Shown piece by piece: positions 8,424 through 16,045 of a stretch of 64,000 nucleotides of DNA. Below the pieces are notes generated by a model, which ran no database searches, had not been told where the DNA came from, and saw only the letters and a program-made list of their open reading frames with translations. The number at the start of each line of letters is the position of its first letter. Position 1 is the first letter of the stretch. A program made the position numbers and the translations under genes. The stretch is from Deltaproteobacteria bacterium HGW-Deltaproteobacteria-8. Its GTDB lineage: Bacteria > Desulfobacterota > Desulfovibrionia > Desulfovibrionales > Desulfovibrionaceae. The stretch is from positions 262,384 to 326,383 of the forward strand of contig PHAR01000001.1 in NCBI GenBank assembly GCA_002840405.1. Reading direction: 5' to 3'.

Positions 8424-9284
8424 ATGCGCATCAAGGGCTACGGAACGGGACAGCAAGGCCGCCCAGGCTCCGGTCGTGACCGCGCCGACGCCTTCCGCGC
8501 CAGGCACAGCATTGGCGAGCGCCTCAAGGGCCGCGTGCTCCGGCGCGATCCCTCGGGCCTGTACTGGGTCCAGGTCGGCGGCGAGGAGCTGCTGGCCCGG
8601 CTGGAGCTTGAAACCGACCCAGGTGATTTTCTCCTGTTCGTGGTCCGTGCCCTGGTGCCGGAGATCCGTCTCCAGGCCCTGCAGGGCGATGCGCCCCAGG
8701 ACGACCTGCCTGGCTTGGTGCAGGCCTTCCGCGCCGTGCGCGAAGTCTTCGAGACCCAGGCCGCGCCCCTGCTCCAAGTCATCACCGCAATTCCGCCCCT
8801 CCTCGCGCAGCGCCAAGAAGCCTTCACCACCGCCCTGGCAGGCGACGAAGAAGCCGCCGCGCTCTATGGTCAGGCCCAGGCGCTGCTTGAGCGCATCAAC
8901 CGGGCGCTGCACCCTGAAAACGGCGGCGTGGCCCTGTACGAGCCCTGGCTGCTGCCCGGCATCAGGCAGCAGGAGATCGTGCGTCGGGGAAGCGGCGGCT
9001 TCGCCGAGGCATCCCTCAGCGGCCGCATGGCCGGGTGCGGGGGGGTGGAGGTGCGACTCATGTCCCGCGCTGGGGAGTGCAGCCTGCGCGTCTTGGCCGA
9101 GCGACCTGAGCAGACCGGGCCGCTGCAGGTGGAACTGGCCGCCCTGGTGCGCGACGGGCTGAAGGTGGAAGCGCAGTTCCTGGGCGTGGCGCGACTGGCG
9201 GCAAGCGCCGGGGCAGGCGTCCTGGCCGAGCTCCTGGGCGACGCCCCGCGCTGGGCCTCGGGCGGGCTGAACACGCGCGTCTAG
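8424..9284 (+). CDS. FliK-like protein (possible flagellar hook-length control)
   Basis: 286 residues from ATG 8424. The N-terminal part (GERLKGRVLRRDPSGLYWVQ onward) resembles the beta-rich N-terminal unit of divergent FliK proteins. The C-terminal part (GGVEVRLMSRAGECSLRVLA, then a long helix) has the pattern of the FliK C-terminal domain, which contacts FlhB. The middle is an alanine-rich helical region. Proximity to flhB and flhA is consistent with a role in export switching, but similarity is weak by eye, so this could be an unrelated protein. Confidence 0.45.
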   Translation: MRIKGYGTGQQGRPGSGRDRADAFRARHSIGERLKGRVLRRDPSGLYWVQVGGEELLARLELETDPGDFLLFVVRALVPEIRLQALQGDAPQDDLPGLVQAFRAVREVFETQAAPLLQVITAIPPLLAQRQEAFTTALAGDEEAAALYGQAQALLERINRALHPENGGVALYEPWLLPGIRQQEIVRRGSGGFAEASLSGRMAGCGGVEVRLMSRAGECSLRVLAERPEQTGPLQVELAALVRDGLKVEAQFLGVARLAASAGAGVLAELLGDAPRWASGGLNTRV

Positions 9285-9323
9285 CCACTGCTGGCCCACC
9301 TTTCATTCCCCTTCCGGCAACAA

Positions 9324-9346
9324 CAAAAAAACGCCCTGGTGGGCGT
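9324..9346 (-). terminator. Rho-independent terminator of the lpxC operon
   Basis: ACGCCC (9331-9336) pairs with GGGCGT (9341-9346) around a 4-base loop; on the minus strand the stem is followed by seven Ts (9330-9324). It lies 27 bases past the lpxC stop. Confidence 0.85.
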
Positions 9347-9372
9347 TCGTCAAGGCGGGGTGAGACTGTCGG

Positions 9373-10317
9373 TCAGGCCAGGGCAGGCTGTCCGCGCAGG
9401 CCTTTCAGACCCTCGCGCACGGGCACGACGCCGGGAACAGACTGCGGCGTGGACTCGGGCAGAGCCAAGGTGCGCTCTTCAAGGTACTCGCTGGCGTGGT
9501 CCTCGACAAAGCGCAGGAAGGCGTTGTTCATGGCGTGACCCGAGGCGTATACCTCGAAGCGGCCCTGCAGGGGCAGGCCCATGACGGCCATGTCGCCCAC
9601 GAAGTCCAGCATCTTGTGGCGCACGAACTCGTCGGGGTAGCGCAGGCCATCTGTGTTCAGCACGCCGAACTCGTCCAGGACCACCGCGTTGTCCAGGGTG
9701 CCGCCCAGGGCCAGGCCGTTGGCGTGCAGATACTCGACCTCACGCAGGAAGCCGAAGGTGCGGGCCTTGGCAAGATCGGTCGCAAAGGCGTCCGGGGTCA
9801 CTTCCATGCTCAGGTTCTGGCGGCCGATGAGCGGGTGGGCGAACTGGATGGTGTAGTCAACCAGGAAGCCGTCGTGCGGGAAAGCCTTGATGTACTTGCC
9901 GTCCTGCTCAAAGGACAGGGGGCGGGTGACGGCCAGGACCTTGCGGGCCTTGTTCTGGCGGCGCACTCCGGCCTGGTTGAGCAGGTAGACGAAGGAGGCG
10001 GCGCTGCCGTCCATGATGGGCAGCTCGCGTCCCTGCACCTCGATGCGGATGTTGTCGATGCCCATGCCGCGCACGGAGGCGAGCAGGTGCTCCACCGTGG
10101 CGATCTGGTCGTGGCCGTTGCCCAAGCTGGTAGCCAGGCCGGTGTCCACGACAAGACGGGGCTTGGGGCTCAGGAAGGAGGTGCCCGATCCGCTGCGCAG
10201 GGCAAAGAGAATGCCCGTGTCTTCGGGCGCGGGGCGCAGCACGAGTTCAACCTTCCTGCCACCATGCAGGCCGATTCCCGTGCAGCGTACCGTATTGCGG
10301 ATCGTGGTCTGATGCAT
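9373..10317 (-). CDS. lpxC: LpxC, UDP-3-O-acyl-N-acetylglucosamine deacetylase
   Basis: 314 residues. It catalyses the committed zinc-dependent step of lipid A synthesis in the cytosol. Zinc ligands are visible in VEHLLASVRG (His near residue 79) and RHKMLDFVGD (His and Asp near 240), and the catalytic His in SGHAMNNAFL (near 268). The ATG at 10317 is chosen because GGAGG lies 6 bases upstream; homology starts with TIRNTVRCTGIGLHGG. It is the last gene of the group rpmE-DUF1385-prfA-prmC-lpxC but is separated from prmC by 160 bases and may have its own promoter (10341-10356). Confidence 0.96.
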   Translation of the reverse strand: MHQTTIRNTVRCTGIGLHGGRKVELVLRPAPEDTGILFALRSGSGTSFLSPKPRLVVDTGLATSLGNGHDQIATVEHLLASVRGMGIDNIRIEVQGRELPIMDGSAASFVYLLNQAGVRRQNKARKVLAVTRPLSFEQDGKYIKAFPHDGFLVDYTIQFAHPLIGRQNLSMEVTPDAFATDLAKARTFGFLREVEYLHANGLALGGTLDNAVVLDEFGVLNTDGLRYPDEFVRHKMLDFVGDMAVMGLPLQGRFEVYASGHAMNNAFLRFVEDHASEYLEERTLALPESTPQSVPGVVPVREGLKGLRGQPALA

Positions 10318-10340
10318 AATGCCTCCGTCAGACCCCCTTA

Positions 10341-10356
10341 TGCATACGTGGTGCCA
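10341..10356 (-). promoter_or_regulatory. Possible sigma-54 (-24/-12) promoter of lpxC
   Basis: On the minus strand TGGCAC (10356-10351), five bases, then ATGCA (10345-10341) match the sigma-54 consensus TGGCAC-N5-TTGCA with one mismatch. The predicted start would be near 10331, leaving a short leader that still contains the lpxC GGAGG. No activator site was identified. Confidence 0.35.
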
Positions 10357-10477
10357 ATATGTGTTTCGTTGCAACTATCATGTTTTATTAGATATTATTA
10401 AGCCAGAATTTGTCCTGGATGTGTCATTCACGCCACAAGGTGCGCGGATGCAACAATTAAATCCCAAAGTGTGGTTT

Positions 10478-11362
10478 TCAGGCCGCAGGCTGGATGGCGC
10501 GCAACACCCTGTCCAAGCCAGCGTAATCGCGCAGGATCACGGGCTGCGCAAAGCCCCAGGAGGGCTCGCTGAAGAGCTCCAGCACCGCCCTGCCCTGGCT
10601 TGAGCCGAACTCGCAGAGCAGCACGCCGCCGGGCTTGAGCGCCCGTGCCGCCACCGGGGCCAGGCCCCGGATGTGCGCCAGGCCAGCGTCCGGGCTGACC
10701 AGCGCGGCCTGCGGCTCGAACCCGCGCACCTCAGTGCTTAAGCACGCGTACTCGTCTTCGGTGACGTACGGCGGGTTGGCCACCACCAGATCCAGGGAAC
10801 CAGGCTCAAGCTCCAGGGTGGTGAAGTCGGCGTCAACAAACTCCAGGCGGGCATCCAGGCAATGCGCGCGGGCATTGTGGCGTGCGACCTCAAGGGCCTG
10901 GGGGCTCAGGTCAACGGCGATGCCGTGGGCATTCGGGAACACGTGCGCCAGGCTTATTGCCAGCGCGCCCGAGCCGGTGCCGAAGTCGGCGAAGCGCAAT
11001 GCGGCGTCGGCCGGGAAAAGGCGCAGCGCTTCCTCAACGATGATCTCCGTGTCCGGGCGGGGGATGAGCACGTCCGGGGTGACGCGAAAGGCCAGACCGT
11101 AGAATTCTTTCTCGCCCAGCAGATAGGCCACGGGCTCGCCCTTGGCACGGCGGTCCAACAGGTCGCGGAAGGCCTCCAGGGCGTGGCCCTCAAGCGGGTC
11201 CTTGGCGCGCAGGATGAGCCCCAGGCGCGTTGTGTCCAGGGCCTTTGCGGCCAGAAGCTCGGCGGAAAGGCGCGGCGCGTCCACCCCGAGGGCTGAAAGC
11301 TCGGCAGTCGCGGCGCGCAGGGCCTCGGCGATGGTGGAGGGAAAGGGTTCGCGCCCGGCCAC
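10478..11362 (-). CDS. prmC: PrmC/HemK, release factor glutamine methyltransferase
   Basis: 294 residues. It methylates the Gln of the GGQ motif in release factors, here most likely the PrfA encoded directly upstream. An N-terminal helical domain is followed by a Rossmann methyltransferase domain with the AdoMet loop DFGTGSGALAISLA (about residue 125) and the catalytic NPPY (about residue 195). The prfA stop and the prmC start are separated by 4 bases. The length and order prfA-prmC are standard in bacteria. Confidence 0.95.
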   Translation of the reverse strand: MAGREPFPSTIAEALRAATAELSALGVDAPRLSAELLAAKALDTTRLGLILRAKDPLEGHALEAFRDLLDRRAKGEPVAYLLGEKEFYGLAFRVTPDVLIPRPDTEIIVEEALRLFPADAALRFADFGTGSGALAISLAHVFPNAHGIAVDLSPQALEVARHNARAHCLDARLEFVDADFTTLELEPGSLDLVVANPPYVTEDEYACLSTEVRGFEPQAALVSPDAGLAHIRGLAPVAARALKPGGVLLCEFGSSQGRAVLELFSEPSWGFAQPVILRDYAGLDRVLRAIQPAA

Positions 11363-11366
11363 GGGG

Positions 11367-12440
11367 TTACCCGCCAGAGGCCTGCTGCTTCAGGGACTCG
11401 GTCTGGTAGTGGCTGGTCAGGGCCTGGATGAGCTCGCCAACGTCGCCCTCCATCACCGCATCAAGCTTGTACAGGGTCAGGTTGATGCGGTGGTCCGTGA
11501 CGCGGCTCTGGGGGAAATTGTAGGTGCGGATGCGCTCGGAGCGGTCGCCGGAGCCGACCTGGGCGCGGCGGATGTCCGTCTCCACGGCCTTGGCCTTTTC
11601 CTGCTCCTGGGCCAGCAGGCGCGAACGCAGGACCTTCATGGCCGAGGCTTTGTTTTTGTGCTGTGACTTCTCGTCCTGGCACTGCACCACCAGCCCCGAA
11701 GGCAGGTGGGTGATGCGCACGGCGGACTCCGTCTTGTTGACGTGCTGGCCGCCCGCGCCGCTGGCGCGAAAAACGTCGATGCGCAGGTCCTCGGTGCGGA
11801 TGTTCACGTCCACTTCCTCGGCCTCGGGCATGATGGCCACGGTCACGGCGGAGGTGTGGATGCGGCCCTGGGCTTCGGTGGCGGGCACGCGCTGGACGCG
11901 GTGCACCCCGGCCTCCCACTTCAGCTTGCTGTACACGCTGGTACCGGAGATGGAGGCGATGACTTCCTTGTACCCGCCGGTGTCCGTGGGGCTGGCGTCC
12001 AGGAGTTCCACCCGCCAGCCCGTGCGCTCGGCAAAACGGGAATACATGCGGAAAAGGTCGGCGCAGAACAGGGCGGCTTCTTCGCCGCCGGTGCCCGCGC
12101 GGATCTCCAGGATGCTGTTCTTGTCGTCCAGCGGGTCCTTGGGCAGGAGCAGAAACTTGAGATCAACGTCCAGCTGCTCCAGGCGGGTCTTGATGCGCTC
12201 GCTCTCGGCCTCGGCCATCTCGCGCATCTCGGGATCGGCGTCCTTCAGGAGCTCGCGGTTTTCAGACAGTTCCTGGCTCAGGTGCTTGTACTCGCGGAAG
12301 GCCTTGACGATGACGCCAAGGTCGGAGTGGCTCTTGGCCACCTTCCGGTAGCGCTCCTGGTCGGCCAGAACCTCGGGCGCTCCAAGCTCGCGCTCCAGAT
12401 CCAGAAAGCTGTGCTCTATCTCTTCGAGTTTGGCGAACAT
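11367..12440 (-). CDS. prfA: Peptide chain release factor 1
   Basis: 357 residues. RF1 recognises UAA and UAG and releases the polypeptide. The GGQ motif is in [16 protein letters not shown], near residue 230. The start is the ATG at 12440, which overlaps the stop of the upstream gene as TGATG; the in-frame ATG at 12449 abuts the ribosome-binding site and is unlikely. It is followed at 4 bases by prmC, whose product modifies it. Confidence 0.97.
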   Translation of the reverse strand: MFAKLEEIEHSFLDLERELGAPEVLADQERYRKVAKSHSDLGVIVKAFREYKHLSQELSENRELLKDADPEMREMAEAESERIKTRLEQLDVDLKFLLLPKDPLDDKNSILEIRAGTGGEEAALFCADLFRMYSRFAERTGWRVELLDASPTDTGGYKEVIASISGTSVYSKLKWEAGVHRVQRVPATEAQGRIHTSAVTVAIMPEAEEVDVNIRTEDLRIDVFRASGAGGQHVNKTESAVRITHLPSGLVVQCQDEKSQHKNKASAMKVLRSRLLAQEQEKAKAVETDIRRAQVGSGDRSERIRTYNFPQSRVTDHRINLTLYKLDAVMEGDVGELIQALTSHYQTESLKQQASGG

Positions 12441-13393
12441 CAGGGACATCCCTCCTCGCTCACGGCGCACTTCAACGCGGCCATGGCGACTTCGAGCTGG
12501 CTGTCGTCCGGCTCCTTGGTGGTCATCATCTGGAGCACCAGGCCGGGCCAGCAGAGCATGCGGCAGAAAATATTGGTGTTGAACTTTCCGGCAAAGCGGA
12601 TGATTTCATAGGCGATGCAGCTGATGGGGATCATGAACAGGAGCTTCATGCTCACGATGTACAGGTGCTTGAGCAGAAACATTTCGGGCTTGTAGAAGGA
12701 CAAAAGCCAGGGCACCAGAGCCGTGTAGAGCAGGATGCTTACGGCCAGGACAAAGAGCAAAAACGAGGTGCCGCAGCGCGGGTGCAGGCGGCTGTTGCCG
12801 CGCGCCGAAGCAACCGTCACCTCTTGGCCGCTCTCAAAGGCCCAGATGACCTTGTGCTCGGCCCCGTGGTACTGGAACACCCGGCGGATGTCCGGCACAA
12901 GCGAGATGGCCCCGATGTAGCCCACAAACAGGAGCATCTTGAAGGCGCCGTCCCAGGCGTTGAAGCTCAGGGTCTCCACGTCGCCGGAAAGGCCGAGCCA
13001 CTGCATGGCCACGGACAGGAAGTGCGGCAGCACCACGAAAAGCCCCAGGGCCACGCCCAGGGCCACGAACATGGTCAGCACCAGGTGCCAGGGCGTGAGC
13101 TCGCTCTCGCCCTCGTCCTCCTCCACGGCCTGCATGGCCGAAAAGTTCAGGGCCTTGATGCCGTTGACCAGGGTCTCCAGGAGCACCGGGAAGCCGCGCA
13201 ACATGGGTTTCCTGAGGATGGGCGCAGTGGTCAGGCTGAACCACGGGCGCAGCTCCACCAGAATCTCACCGTCGGGCTTGCGCACGGCGATGGCCAGGCG
13301 ATTTTTGGCGCGCATCATCACACCCTCGATGACGGCCTGGCCGCCCACTGTGGTGTTTGCGGAGACAAAGGGGATCAGAGCGCGTCGTTTCAA
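12440..13393 (-). CDS. DUF1385 membrane protein (YqhQ-like)
   Basis: About 317 residues if translation starts at the TTG at 13393, which has GAGGT about 8 bases upstream; an in-frame ATG at 13435 is the alternative. The family signature is seen in [20 protein letters not shown] near the N-terminus and [15 protein letters not shown] in the middle. About four membrane segments follow (near residues 110-135, 160-175, 230-255 and 265-290). The biochemical function of DUF1385 is not established. The stop overlaps the prfA start (TGATG), a common gene order in this group. Confidence 0.88.
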   Translation of the reverse strand: MKRRALIPFVSANTTVGGQAVIEGVMMRAKNRLAIAVRKPDGEILVELRPWFSLTTAPILRKPMLRGFPVLLETLVNGIKALNFSAMQAVEEDEGESELTPWHLVLTMFVALGVALGLFVVLPHFLSVAMQWLGLSGDVETLSFNAWDGAFKMLLFVGYIGAISLVPDIRRVFQYHGAEHKVIWAFESGQEVTVASARGNSRLHPRCGTSFLLFVLAVSILLYTALVPWLLSFYKPEMFLLKHLYIVSMKLLFMIPISCIAYEIIRFAGKFNTNIFCRMLCWPGLVLQMMTTKEPDDSQLEVAMAALKCAVSEEGCP

Positions 13394-13519
13394 GAGGCTT
13401 ACCTCACGGGCTTGGGGGCTTATCCGGCCCCGCATCGTGCCGCCGGAACGTTCCCGACGGCCCTACCCAGATAAGTCCAGGCGGGTCGAAGTAAAGGCCA
13501 GCAGGCCGAGGGAAACAAG

Positions 13520-13551
13520 AATGCCTCCATTGGCGACCCAACAGAGGCATT
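13520..13551 (-). terminator. Hairpin between rpmE and the DUF1385 gene
   Basis: AATGCCTC (13520-13527) pairs with GAGGCATT (13544-13551). On the minus strand the stem follows the rpmE stop by 21 bases and is followed by CTTGTTT, a weak T-run. It probably terminates or attenuates transcription after rpmE. Confidence 0.6.
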
Positions 13552-13572
13552 CCGCAGTGCGTGAGTCGTTCG

Positions 13573-13791
13573 CTACTTCTTGGCTTCGCCGACGTTTCCG
13601 TACTTCTTGCGGAAGCGGTCGATGCGGCCGGCGGTATCCACAAAGCGCTGCTTGCCCGTATAGAACGGGTGACAGTTGGAGCAGATTTCAACCGAGAGTT
13701 CCTTGCCCTTGGTGGTGAGCAGGGTGGCCTCGTAGCCGCAGTTGCAACGGATCAACGTATCGTTGACGTTGGGATGGATGTCTTTTTTCAT
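13573..13791 (-). CDS. rpmE: Ribosomal protein L31 (zinc-binding type)
   Basis: 72 residues from ATG 13791, preceded by GGAGA; an upstream in-frame ATG (13809) has no site. Zinc ligands are seen as C-N-C (RCNCGYE) and C-x2-C ([12 protein letters not shown]), so this is the zinc-containing C+ form. L31 bridges the ribosomal subunits. The C-terminus is the usual [10 protein letters not shown] followed by a short tail. Confidence 0.97.
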   Translation of the reverse strand: MKKDIHPNVNDTLIRCNCGYEATLLTTKGKELSVEICSNCHPFYTGKQRFVDTAGRIDRFRKKYGNVGEAKK

Positions 13792-13828
13792 GACTGTCTC
13801 CAGGCTCATTGTTCACGTGAAGCATCGG

Positions 13829-13857
13829 CATATACGCCCGAATTTTGCGGAAGGCAA
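13829..13857 (-). promoter_or_regulatory. Predicted sigma-70 promoter of rpmE
   Basis: On the minus strand TTGCCT (13857-13852), 17 bases, then TATATG (13834-13829). The predicted start is about 35 bases before the rpmE ATG. Confidence 0.5.
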
Positions 13858-13972
13858 GAGTCCTCAACGAAATATTTCCCGCCGGGTTACAACGCCCCCA
13901 CGGGCGTTCCGGTTGACTTCCCTGCAGGCGGGAGGTAGCGGAAGGAAACGATCATTGCCAGTTAGCGCGCCA

Positions 13973-14063
13973 TACGGGAGTCCGGGTCAACCGGGCTGAG
14001 AGGGTCTCTTCCATGCGGGGCCGACCGTTGAACCTGATACGGGTCATGCCGTTGGAGGAAATG
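13973..14063 (+). promoter_or_regulatory. TPP riboswitch (THI element) upstream of thiC
   Basis: The conserved aptamer parts are present in order: CTGAGAGGG near 13996-14004, and CCGTTGAACCTGATACGGGT with CATGCCG and TTGGAGGAAATGG at 14024-14064. Thiamine pyrophosphate binding would shut down the downstream thiC. The 379-base gap between rpmE and thiC holds the rpmE promoter, this element, and a short expression platform with a 15-bp tandem repeat. I see no classical terminator with a T-run between aptamer and thiC, so control may be at translation. Confidence 0.93.
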
Positions 14064-14118
14064 GATTCATCCCCCCTTTTCCCCACACTCCCGTCCGCTA
14101 CAAGCGCCCTGTTTGGTA

Positions 14119-14149
14119 AAACCCCAGGTCGTCGAAACCCCAGGTCGTC
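14119..14149 (+). repeat. 15-bp direct repeat in the thiC leader
   Basis: AAACCCCAGGTCGTC occurs at 14119-14133 and again at 14135-14149, separated by one G. The second copy's GTCGT (14144-14148) can pair with ACGAC (14155-14159) just before the thiC ribosome-binding site GAGGAG at 14160-14165, so the repeat may offer alternative pairings to the riboswitch. Confidence 0.75.
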
Positions 14150-14170
14150 ACGCAACGACGAGGAGCATGC

Positions 14171-15448
14171 ATGCCCATCATCACGACGAACAAAGCTCTC
14201 TCCGGCATCCTTGACCAGCACAGCGCTGCGCTCGCCGCCCATGAACGCATGCCCGAGGCCGAGATCCGCGCGCGCATCAACCAGGGCACGCTGACGCTCC
14301 TGGCCAACCCGGCCCACAAGAACGTCCGCCCCACCCTTATCGGTCAGCCCGCGCGCGTCAAGGTCAACGCCAACATCGGCACCTCGCCCCTGGCCAGCGG
14401 CCTGGCCGAGGAGACCGACAAGCTCAAGGTGGCCGAGACCGCCGGGGCCGACGCGGTCATGGACCTTTCCACCGCAGGCGACCTGGACGCCATCCGCGTG
14501 CGCATGCTCTCCGAGACCCCACTGCCGCTCGGCACCGTGCCCATCTATGCCGTGGCCGGAGCCTGCGCCAAGGACGGCCGCGACCCCTCGGGCTTTGAGC
14601 CGGCCGAACTCATCAACGAGATCAAAAAACAGGCCGAACAGGGTGTGGACTTTGTCACCGTGCACTGCGGCCTGACCAAGCGCGGCGCTGAGCTGGCCAT
14701 GGACGGCTCGCGCATGCTGGGCATCGTTTCGCGCGGCGGGGCCATCCTGGCGCGCTGGATGCGCCGCACCGGCCAGGAAAATCCCCTACTCACCCATTAT
14801 GACGAGATCCTGGACATCGCCAGGGAGCACAACCTGGTGCTGAGCCTGGGCGACGGCCTGCGGCCCGGAGCTGGCTGCGATGCCGGTGACCCGGCCCAGT
14901 GGGAAGAGGTGCTGACCCTTGGCGTGCTGGCCAAACGCGCCTGGGCCGCCGGGGTGCAGGTGATGATCGAGGGTCCGGGACACGTGCCCCTGCACCTGGT
15001 GCAGTCGCAGATCCAGGGCATCAAGCGGGCCACCTTCGGCGCGCCGCTGTACGTCCTGGGGCCGCTGGTCACGGACACGGCGGCCGGGCGCGACCACATC
15101 GCCGGAGCCATCGGCGGAGCCCTGGCCACCCAGTACGGCGCGGACTTTTTGTGCTACCTGACCCCGGCCGAGCACCTCTGCCTGCCCGATGCCAAGGATG
15201 TCTACGAGGGCGTGCAGGCCTCACGCATCGCCGCACAGGCGGGTGAGGCGGCCCTTGGCCGCCCCTGGGCCGTGGAGCGGGAGCATGAGATGTCCGACGC
15301 GCGCATGAAGCTCGACTGGAAGCGCATGGCCGACACGGCGCTGGACCCCTGCCTTGTGCGTGCGCGCTCCCAGGGCACGGAACACGGCAAGGAGTGCGGC
15401 ATGTGCGGGAAGTTCTGCGCCATCCGCATGGCCGAGCCGGAAGTCTGA
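14171..15448 (+). CDS. thiC: ThiC, phosphomethylpyrimidine synthase
   Basis: 425 residues. ThiC is a radical SAM enzyme converting aminoimidazole ribotide to the thiamine pyrimidine (HMP-P). The unusual C-terminal cluster motif C-x2-C-x4-C is seen as ECGMCGKFC near residue 410. VKVNANIGTSP and IEGPGHVPLH are family landmarks. The close paralogue family BzaF makes benzimidazole instead, but the TPP riboswitch directly upstream favours ThiC. GAGGAG precedes the ATG by 5 bases. Confidence 0.95.
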   Translation: MPIITTNKALSGILDQHSAALAAHERMPEAEIRARINQGTLTLLANPAHKNVRPTLIGQPARVKVNANIGTSPLASGLAEETDKLKVAETAGADAVMDLSTAGDLDAIRVRMLSETPLPLGTVPIYAVAGACAKDGRDPSGFEPAELINEIKKQAEQGVDFVTVHCGLTKRGAELAMDGSRMLGIVSRGGAILARWMRRTGQENPLLTHYDEILDIAREHNLVLSLGDGLRPGAGCDAGDPAQWEEVLTLGVLAKRAWAAGVQVMIEGPGHVPLHLVQSQIQGIKRATFGAPLYVLGPLVTDTAAGRDHIAGAIGGALATQYGADFLCYLTPAEHLCLPDAKDVYEGVQASRIAAQAGEAALGRPWAVEREHEMSDARMKLDWKRMADTALDPCLVRARSQGTEHGKECGMCGKFCAIRMAEPEV

Positions 15449-15461
15449 AACCGGCTGCCGC

Positions 15462-15542
15462 GCACGACAGAAAACAAGGCGGGAGCTTGAAAGCTCCCGT
15501 GCACGACGCAAAAAAAGAGGCGGAAGCTTGCAAGCTTCCGCC
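15462..15542. repeat. Tandem pair of related hairpin modules
   Basis: Two modules follow each other: GCACGAC-A-rich-GGCGGGAGCTTGAAAGCTCCCG (15462-15499) and GCACGAC-A-rich-GGCGGAAGCTTGCAAGCTTCCG (15501-15542). Both consist of the same 7-base lead, an A-rich stretch and a GC-rich palindrome containing AGCTT. This looks like a duplicated terminator. Confidence 0.7.
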
Positions 15543-15547
15543 TCTTT
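15510..15547 (-). terminator. Terminator between convergent thiC and dsrC
   Basis: A perfect 34-base palindrome at 15514-15547 (17-bp stem centred between 15530 and 15531) is flanked on the minus strand by seven Ts (15516-15510), so it terminates dsrC. A second hairpin at 15480-15499 may serve thiC from the other side. Confidence 0.88.
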
Positions 15548-15566
15548 GCATTGACTAAGATCAGGT

Positions 15567-15884
15567 CTAGACGCAGCCTGTGGGCTTGGGCAGGCCGGCC
15601 ATTTTGCAGGCGCCCTTGCCGGGGCCGGACGGGAACAGCTCGTAGATTTCCTTGAGCTTGTAACCGGTGACCTTGGACAGGATGCGCACCATGGGTGCGA
15701 TGCCGTTCTTCTTGTAGTAGTCCTGCAGGAAGTCGATGACCTTCTGGTGGCTCTCGCTGATGGTGGCGATACCCTCGCTCTCCTTCACGTACTCCACCCA
15801 CTCAGGGTTCCAGTCCTCGAATTTCAGCAGAAAGCCGTCCTCGTCCACCTCAAACTTGTTGCTCTTGAACTCAACAATAGCCAT
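15567..15884 (-). CDS. dsrC: DsrC, sulfur-carrier protein of dissimilatory sulfite reduction
   Basis: 105 residues, the normal length. The swinging C-terminal arm carries both conserved cysteines: Cys93 (GACKMAG) and the penultimate Cys104 (TGCV), 11 residues apart. In sulfate reducers DsrC accepts a sulfur from sulfite at DsrAB as a trisulfide between these cysteines, and the DsrMKJOP complex is thought to reduce it. GAGGA lies upstream of the ATG. dsrAB is not in this window, which is usual. The YcaO-TPR gene is 161 bases upstream on the same strand. Confidence 0.97.
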   Translation of the reverse strand: MAIVEFKSNKFEVDEDGFLLKFEDWNPEWVEYVKESEGIATISESHQKVIDFLQDYYKKNGIAPMVRILSKVTGYKLKEIYELFPSGPGKGACKMAGLPKPTGCV

Positions 15885-15949
15885 TCTTCGTCCTCCTCAT
15901 AGGATCTCAGGGAAGTCGCCAAAGCCGATTGGTTCCTTTGAAACCGCGC

Positions 15950-16008
15950 ATGGGCCAAGCCCATACTTGCGTGCAAATCGAACTAAAGGATTTCTCAGCC
16001 GTGGTCAA
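15950..16008 (-). promoter_or_regulatory. Possible dsrC promoter and leader palindrome
   Basis: On the minus strand TTGACC (16008-16003), 17 bases, then TAGTTC (15985-15980) form a weak sigma-70 promoter. Immediately downstream a 15-base palindrome, ATGGGC-CAA-GCCCAT, lies at 15950-15964, in the predicted leader. DsrC is usually very strongly expressed, so a separate promoter in this 161-base gap is expected. Confidence 0.35.
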
Positions 16009-16045
16009 TACGGTCAGGAAGTATATCCTCCAAACCGGTGGAAAT

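Noticed and set aside
14171-15448. BzaF/benzimidazole synthase instead of ThiC
   Set aside because: The TPP riboswitch directly upstream points to thiamine synthesis.
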